From assembly GCA_040508515.1 (NCBI GenBank), contig JBEVMS010000031.1:1-28919 (forward strand): 28,919 bases of DNA, given 5' to 3'. Under the pieces are notes generated by a model, which was not told the origin of the DNA, made no database searches, and saw only the letters and a list, made by a program, of their open reading frames with translations. The position numbers were made by a program, and so were the translations under genes. Shown piece by piece: positions 24,662 through 28,919 of this stretch (the first letter of the stretch is position 1; every line of letters begins with the position of its first letter). The DNA is from JBEVMS01 sp040508515 (GTDB lineage Bacteria; Pseudomonadota; Gammaproteobacteria; Xanthomonadales; Rhodanobacteraceae).

Positions 24662-25686
24662 GGGGATGCCGGTCGACCTGCACGCGAGGCGCCACGGATA
24701 ATTTCGACCGATGACGCGGCGGCACGATGCACCGCGGTCGGCTTGGGCTTGTCCTCATGGCCGAGCAGGCCTGGCATATCGATGCCGGCATAGGCTTGGT
24801 TTTCCGGCAAGCTCAGTTGCCGACGCGCATCGTCCGCAAGGCCGACACGCGCGGGCAGTGCGGCGGCGGGAGCCGGAAACAGATCGCTATCGGGTGCATC
24901 GCGGTCGCCGGGATGACGCAGCGCCAGGGCAAGTTTGCCCTGCTGGGCGCCCAGCAGCAGGCGGGTGGCGAGCTCGACTGGCACGGCCAAGACCGCTGTG
25001 CGTGCCGGCTCGCTGACTGCGGCGGCGCTCGAGCGCTTTTCGCTGCGCGCGGAGTCGGCGGACCCCGGTCGCGCCAGGTAGGTTTCCGGAGTGGCCACTT
25101 CGCTGGGGCGAGCGGTGCCCAACGCGCGGCTGCCATAGGCCAGTACGCGCAGGCGCGACAGCAATAAGCGGGTTTGCACGTCATCGACACTTGCCTGCGC
25201 TTTGTCTCGACGGGTGCTTTTCAGGCTAAGGAAGACATCCACGTAGTCGCCTGGCGCGATGCGATTGGCGACGCCGCTGAACTCATCCACCGGCACCGCC
25301 AGTGCGCGCTCGCCCGGCCTGAGCATCGCAGCCACGCTCTGTGCCAGATCGCCAGCAAGAATGGGGCTTCCGGCAGGAATGTCGAGCGCTGGAACCGCAC
25401 CGAGCAGCGCTTCGGGGCTTGAATAGCCCGTCGGGGGCAATGCTGTCAGCCGGACGATGTCGAGCGCGGTAGCGTCCAGTGGCTCCCCGGCGGGCAGCAC
25501 CTTGGCGGCGATCACCACATTCACCAGTTTGGCATCGGCTTGGGTGGCAGGTGCGGCGCTTGGGCGAGCGGGCGTGGAGGCATTAACCAGCGCGGCATTG
25601 CGACGGCCCATGCCGAGAGCGAGGATCGCCAGCAGGGCGGCGGCAAGCACCAGGATCAGCGCGATCATGCGAGTCATCTTTTGCAC
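24658..25686 (-). CDS. rcpC: Flp pilus assembly protein RcpC/CpaB
   Basis: This 342-residue protein has an N-terminal membrane anchor (about 7-26) and a SAF domain (about 50-120: VVIAAKVLPAGEPLDATALD and LDIPAGSPILAGDLA). The RcpC domain follows (AVPVDEFSGVANRIAPGDYV with DVFLSLK). It is thought to act in the periplasm with the secretin, possibly contacting peptidoglycan. The start is GTG 25686, supported by GGGGGAG six bases upstream (minus strand, 25693-25699). ATG 25677 is the alternative. Confidence 0.92.
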   Translation of the reverse strand: MQKMTRMIALILVLAAALLAILALGMGRRNAALVNASTPARPSAAPATQADAKLVNVVIAAKVLPAGEPLDATALDIVRLTALPPTGYSSPEALLGAVPALDIPAGSPILAGDLAQSVAAMLRPGERALAVPVDEFSGVANRIAPGDYVDVFLSLKSTRRDKAQASVDDVQTRLLLSRLRVLAYGSRALGTARPSEVATPETYLARPGSADSARSEKRSSAAAVSEPARTAVLAVPVELATRLLLGAQQGKLALALRHPGDRDAPDSDLFPAPAAALPARVGLADDARRQLSLPENQAYAGIDMPGLLGHEDKPKPTAVHRAAASSVEIIRGASRAGRPASP

Positions 25687-25732
25687 GGGATGCTCCCCCG
25701 AGGATTGCCGCTTCGCTCATGCGCGGACACCC

Positions 25733-26212
25733 TCACAAGTTGGTGTCCAATTGGATCGTGGCCGAGCTCTGGAGGCTGCTCTGCATGAGCCAGTCCGTGC
25801 CGGGAAGGAAGGGATGCCGGTCGTAGTCGTAGGAGGTAATGACGGTGATGCATTGCACGCCGCCAAAGCACGATTGAGGTGTTGAGACGGAAATCCCCGC
25901 GCTACCATCAGGGTTGGTGCAATCAGGGGTTTGCCCGGAAAATTTCAACAGCCATGACATGGATAATTGCGCGCTTCGACAGGCGCTGAGACGTCGCTGA
26001 TTGCTGTCACCGTAGCGCAGCGCGGCGCGTGCCCCATCGGCGGCGGCAAGGGTCAGCGCCTGTTTGGCGGCAAACACCATCACGCCGGTGAACGTGAGGA
26101 ACAAAAGCGGTAGCACGCCAAGCAGAAGAATCAGTGCAAACTCGATGGCCACTACACCCCGTTGCCGGCGCCTGCCAGCGGCCCTTCTTGGCTTTTTACT
26201 CGGCGTAGGCAT
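25733..26212 (-). CDS. tadE: TadE-like pseudopilin
   Basis: This 159-residue protein has a basic N-terminus (KKPRRAAGRRRQRG) followed by VVAIEFALILLLGVLPLLFL. This fits the TadE/Flp processing pattern: cleavage after Gly, Glu at +5 and an aromatic at +6. TadE pseudopilins are processed by TadV and prime or modulate pilus assembly. The C-terminal half carries four cysteines, suggesting two periplasmic disulfides. ATG 26212 was chosen from homology; the frame continues upstream to 26455 across the prepilin-peptidase gene, which is shadow sequence. Confidence 0.88.
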   Translation of the reverse strand: MPTPSKKPRRAAGRRRQRGVVAIEFALILLLGVLPLLFLTFTGVMVFAAKQALTLAAADGARAALRYGDSNQRRLSACRSAQLSMSWLLKFSGQTPDCTNPDGSAGISVSTPQSCFGGVQCITVITSYDYDRHPFLPGTDWLMQSSLQSSATIQLDTNL

Positions 26213-26229
26213 GCGTTCGTCCTTGCGCG

Positions 26230-26751
26230 CTACAAAGTGATGGGGTAGTGGATAACCATGAGTGCGGCGATGGCCAAATAGGTGGCGTAGGGCAAGCCCT
26301 GGCGGCCTGCGCGGGCCTGCATGACGTGTTGTCCCCAGTGGCTTCCTTGCCATTGCGTGAGTAGTTTCTGCAGCACATGAAGCGGTTGCAGGTAATGCCG
26401 CATGCCGATCAAAATTAAAGCGTGCAGCCCGGCCAGCAGACTGGCGATGATCCAAATCGGCAGCAACGGCGTTACCCCTAGAAAAAATCCCAGCACCGCG
26501 AAAAATTTGACATCGCCGGCGCCCATCCAGCCGAGCACGTAGAGCGGCAGCAATACCAGCAACCCCACGGCCAACCCAAGCGCATGTCCAGCGAGCGATG
26601 ACTCAGGCGTGGGCTGGGCAAACCCCAGCGCAAACAACTGGATCACCAAGCACAACAGCAATAAACCGTTGGGCACACGACGTGCGTACAGGTCGAACCA
26701 TGCGATGGTTAGGCAAAGCAGGCTTAGCAAAATTGGCGTTGCTACAGGCAT
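26230..26751 (-). CDS. tadV: Tad prepilin peptidase TadV/CpaA (family A24)
   Basis: This 173-residue polytopic membrane aspartic protease cleaves the Flp and TadE leader peptides. The catalytic aspartates are Asp20 (AWFDLYARRVPN) and Asp80 (GAGDVKFFAVLG), both in the expected contexts. About five hydrophobic helices are visible. It lacks the N-methylation domain of PilD, as usual for TadV. It lies 17 bp upstream of tadE and 23 bp downstream of flp. Confidence 0.93.
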   Translation of the reverse strand: MPVATPILLSLLCLTIAWFDLYARRVPNGLLLLCLVIQLFALGFAQPTPESSLAGHALGLAVGLLVLLPLYVLGWMGAGDVKFFAVLGFFLGVTPLLPIWIIASLLAGLHALILIGMRHYLQPLHVLQKLLTQWQGSHWGQHVMQARAGRQGLPYATYLAIAALMVIHYPITL

Positions 26752-26774
26752 ACCTAATTGCGAGCAAGTAATGC

Positions 26775-26963
26775 TTAACCCGAAGGAGTTGATGCAGTAG
26801 TGACCGCGGTCGTAAGCTTGTCGAAGATGTCTCCAAAAAGCGTCGATAGGCGAGTGCCAAATACGGCGATCAAGACAGTTGCCACCAACGCCGCCAGCAA
26901 GCCGTATTCCAAAGCGGTGATTCCATCTTCTTCAACGAGAAAGGCTTTGATCGAGGTTTTCAT
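26775..26963 (-). CDS. flp: Flp-type major pilin
   Basis: This 62-residue prepilin is the structural subunit of the Tad pilus. The leader KTSIKAFLVEEDG is followed by ITALEYGLLAALVATVLIAV: cleavage after Gly14 puts Glu at +5 and Tyr at +6, the Flp motif. The mature pilin would be 48 residues, with a hydrophobic helix and a short Thr/Ser-rich tail. ATG 26963 has GGAG six bases upstream. A longer frame to 27104 adds unrelated residues. Only one flp copy is present. It is the first gene of the minus-strand pilus locus and is divergent from an AraC regulator. Confidence 0.94.
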   Translation of the reverse strand: MKTSIKAFLVEEDGITALEYGLLAALVATVLIAVFGTRLSTLFGDIFDKLTTAVTTASTPSG

Positions 26964-27219
26964 AACAAGCTCCATGGGCGGATAAACGTCTATCCAATAA
27001 ACGTAGTTTTGAAATGTCGCCACGGGGACAAAGCTGGCCCCGGTACTGATACCGCTATCCCTCGCGTCGGCAATGGCCCGTTGAGATGGATACCTGCCGC
27101 ACAATCCGTTGGCCCGGCCAACGATAGTATTTGCAACGCTGGCGTGTCATGGCGCCTGCGTAGATGCCACCGGCTGTTCGGCTGGACATGGAAAGGCCCC
27201 CTTCATGCACAGTTGGATA

Positions 27220-27229
27220 TCTGCGCAGA
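27220..27229. repeat. 10-bp palindrome TCTGCGCAGA
   Basis: A perfect palindrome placed 2 bp from the 16-bp palindrome at 27232-27247, between flp and the AraC gene. The pairing makes it a candidate operator. Confidence 0.5.
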
Positions 27230-27231
27230 CC

Positions 27232-27247
27232 CTGAGATGCATCTCAG
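27232..27247. repeat. 16-bp perfect palindrome CTGAGATGCATCTCAG
   Basis: A perfect 16-bp palindrome with no T tract, about 200 bp upstream of the AraC start and 270 bp upstream of the flp start. Candidate binding site for a dimeric regulator. Confidence 0.6.
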
Positions 27248-27370
27248 CAAGGAAGCTAGTCAGGTGATGCACAAAATCGGCAATATGCCTGGGCCGTGTG
27301 AAACTAGCCGCTTAGCATGGCTGCGGGTTTTTTGACATTTGCCGAAAATGTGCATGCCTCCCCGGTAGCT

Positions 27371-27396
27371 CCTAGGTTAGAGTGTTCTAAGGGAGG
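27371..27396. repeat. Imperfect inverted repeat upstream of the AraC gene
   Basis: CCTaggTTAGA and TCTAAgggAGG flank a GTGT loop; TTAGA/TCTAA pair exactly and the outer CCT/AGG pair across a 3-bp mismatch. It lies about 50 bp before the AraC start, where an operator or leader hairpin could sit. Confidence 0.4.
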
Positions 27397-27447
27397 TGAC
27401 TGCAACTTGGTCGCTTGCGCATGCCATCAGGAGGGGGTGCTGCGTAG

Positions 27448-28440
27448 ATGTCGGCATTGCCATACGAGGACAAGTTCAAGGCATGCGACCTTTTGAGCCT
27501 GAGTGGAGTTCTCAAGGTCAGCGATCTGGAAATGGTTCTTCTGGGCGCCAATAGCCCCAGTGCCGCGTGGGGAACGCGCGCCGGCAACGAGGCGATATTT
27601 CTCAGTGCCGAGGCTGACTTCGCGTTTCGCGGGCGCTTCGCCCTGCCGCCGGAATGGTGCCTGATTGGTTTTATCCACCATGCGCCGGAAGGCAGTTGGT
27701 GCCATGGCGCCCCGCTGAATACGGATACGGTATTTACCGTGCTCCCGGAGGGAGTCAGTGAGTTCATGTTCAGCGTGGGCACGCAGGTCAGTCTCGTTTT
27801 GATGCCGTTGACTTGGTTGCGCCGTGCCCTGGTTATGCATGCTGCAGCCGCGGCCGAGTCGCTAGTGCAGGAAATGTCTTCGTTCACGCTCACTAGAGGA
27901 TTGCTTGCCGATCGCCTGCGGGGGCGCTACGAGCTAATCCGCAAGACACTCATGCTTTCATCCGGTCGCGCTGAAGAAGCCTTGAATGAAAATACGGCGC
28001 AGGCGTTACTGACCGATCATCTACTCGCGGCGCACTCCGCCAGCCCTGACGATCGAACCCAATGCTCGCGTGGCCGACGCACTCATTATCAGATTCTGCA
28101 GCGGACTGAGCATTTCATGCGTGCCAATTTAAGGCGCGATATCTACATCAATGAAATGTGCAATGCGGCCGGGGTGAGTGAGCGTGCTCTTCGCTATGCC
28201 TTCGAGGATATGCTTGGCGTATCGCCCAATCGTTATCTTTCCTTGCTGCGGCTATGCACGGCGTGTCGAAGCCTGTCGCTGGCCGATGCCAGTCGGCGCT
28301 CGGTGAAGTCGGTGGCTTTGAGCTGCGGGCTTTGGGACCTTTCGCGCTTCGCCGATAACTATCGACGGGTATTCGGCGAATTGCCGCGCGACACCTTGAT
28401 GCGCGCGCCGCCGCGTGAGCCAGGCATTTCTCAGGCCTGA
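27448..28440 (+). CDS. AraC-family transcriptional regulator
   Basis: This 330-residue protein has an N-terminal region of unknown ligand (about 1-200) and a C-terminal double helix-turn-helix (about 225-325). The DNA-binding part has INEMCNAAGVSERALRYAFE then MLGVSPNRYLSLLRL, and a second helix pair SVALSCGLWDLSRFADNYR ending in FGELPRDTL. This matches AraC/XylS regulators of the EutR/OxyR-independent HTH_18 type. The spacing of AGGAGGGGG (27429-27437) to ATG 27448 is slightly long. It is transcribed away from flp, so control of the pilus locus is plausible but unproven. Confidence 0.88.
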   Translation: MSALPYEDKFKACDLLSLSGVLKVSDLEMVLLGANSPSAAWGTRAGNEAIFLSAEADFAFRGRFALPPEWCLIGFIHHAPEGSWCHGAPLNTDTVFTVLPEGVSEFMFSVGTQVSLVLMPLTWLRRALVMHAAAAAESLVQEMSSFTLTRGLLADRLRGRYELIRKTLMLSSGRAEEALNENTAQALLTDHLLAAHSASPDDRTQCSRGRRTHYQILQRTEHFMRANLRRDIYINEMCNAAGVSERALRYAFEDMLGVSPNRYLSLLRLCTACRSLSLADASRRSVKSVALSCGLWDLSRFADNYRRVFGELPRDTLMRAPPREPGISQA

Positions 28441-28561
28441 GTTTTTGGCGTAACTCGAGCCATGTACTTGAGACGAGTTCGCTTCCGAAGTGCACCGCCC
28501 AACCGGTAGATCGGCTCAGTGGCCAACGCCTCTACAACCTCACCGTTTGCAAGTCGAATCG

Positions 28562-28908
28562 CACCTGAGCTGCCGACACTTCAGCGAGGACAAACGCTAC
28601 CCGATTCAGCCGCTTCACGGCGGTGGCTTCTCGGCCTGCAAGATCGGTGCGCAGATAGGGCGTGCGCCGTCGACGATCAACCGCGAGCTTCGGCGTAACA
28701 CCAACGATGATGGCAGGCATCCAGCGTGCAACGGCTTGATCCGTCGGTACCTATCGGGCGCAGCGATCGGGGCGCTTACTCCGACGCCAATGTTCTGGCG
28801 ATCGAAAACAAGCTCAGCCAGCAACCGCCGCGCAAGCGGTTAGGTTTTCGTCCGACGCAGTAAGTTTTCGATGCTTCCTTCAACCGCGTGCATTGCTTAG
28901 TTGAATCG
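28562..28908 (+). pseudogene. IS30-family transposase remnant (central deletion, frameshift, stop)
   Basis: The reading frame from 28562 encodes HFSEDKRYPIQPLHGGGFSA and IGRAPSTINRELRRN, the N-terminal helix-turn-helix of IS30-type transposases. It then jumps directly to NGLIRRYLSG, which belongs near the C-terminus in intact proteins. The homology continues one frame over from about 28770 (YSDANVLAIENKLSQQ, then PRKRLGF), meets an in-frame TAA at 28861-28863, and resumes as VFDASFNRV to about 28908. The catalytic DDE core of roughly 200 residues is missing. No terminal inverted repeats or target duplication were identified, and the element may run past the window edge. Confidence 0.75.
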
Positions 28909-28919
28909 GCCCACGCAAC

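Larger units (their letters stand above)
26964..27447. promoter_or_regulatory. 484-bp flp/araC divergent regulatory region
   Basis: No gene is credible here. Visible elements are GGATA/TATCC arms around 26980-26995 in the flp leader; a weak minus-strand promoter for flp (ATGACA at 27145-27150 and TACTAT at 27124-27129, spacer only 15 bp); two adjacent palindromes at 27220-27247; and TTGACA at 27332-27337 without a clear -10. An imperfect inverted repeat (27371-27396) and AGGAGGGGG just before the AraC start complete the set. Base composition is less GC-rich than in the genes around it. Such length and structure suggest regulated expression of flp, araC or both. Confidence 0.5.

Noticed and set aside
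27232..27247. Palindrome CTGAGATGCATCTCAG as a terminator
   Set aside because: No loop and no T tract; it is more like a protein-binding site.
1..28919. CRISPR arrays, tRNA or rRNA genes
   Set aside because: No regularly spaced repeats, cloverleaf-like sequence or rRNA signature was seen on either strand.

Overview
The window is high-GC chromosomal DNA. Its protein sequences and gene order point to a gammaproteobacterium of the Xanthomonadales/Lysobacterales, probably a Rhodanobacteraceae member of the Dyella/Rhodanobacter/Frateuria type. That placement is inferred from protein style and synteny, not from any search.

Region A (1-10053) is conserved housekeeping DNA, almost all on the + strand: the 3' end of a D-2-hydroxyacid dehydrogenase, asd, a small exported coiled-coil protein, fimV, truA, trpF, a LysR regulator that looks like TrpI (the only minus-strand gene here), trpB, trpA and accD, ending in a strong hairpin terminator. 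This is the asd-fimV-truA-trpF-accD neighbourhood known from Pseudomonas and Xanthomonas, with the trpI/trpBA divergon set inside it.

Region B (10054-10471) has no gene. It holds a cluster of DnaA-box-like nonamers: two perfect TTATCCACA boxes in + orientation, one perfect and one variant box in - orientation, and a weaker fifth. It also holds an 11-bp perfect inverted repeat built from two of the boxes, a 17-bp exact direct repeat and a 16-bp perfect palindrome. No dnaA, dnaN or par gene is adjacent.

Region C (10472-14209) carries a minus-strand two-gene unit, an ATP-grasp ligase followed by an LLM-class flavin monooxygenase overlapping by ATGA. It is divergent from an exported S10 serine carboxypeptidase that ends in a terminator.

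Region D (14255-26963, all minus strand) is a compact tight-adherence (Tad/Flp) pilus locus. In transcription order it is flp, prepilin peptidase (tadV/cpaA), tadE, rcpC/cpaB, rcpA/cpaC, tadZ/cpaE, tadA/cpaF, tadB, tadC, tadD, a DUF3613 protein, and a large tadG-like gene, followed by an exported DUF2968 coiled-coil protein. Many junctions are 4-bp ATGA overlaps. No tadF or rcpB was recognised.

Region E (26964-28919) is a long palindrome-rich intergenic region divergent from flp, an AraC-family regulator that may control the pilus locus, and a decayed IS30-type transposase remnant. The loss of the usual accD-folC linkage, the DnaA-box cluster and the IS remnant suggest that the chromosome was rearranged at, or inserted into, the point just after accD.
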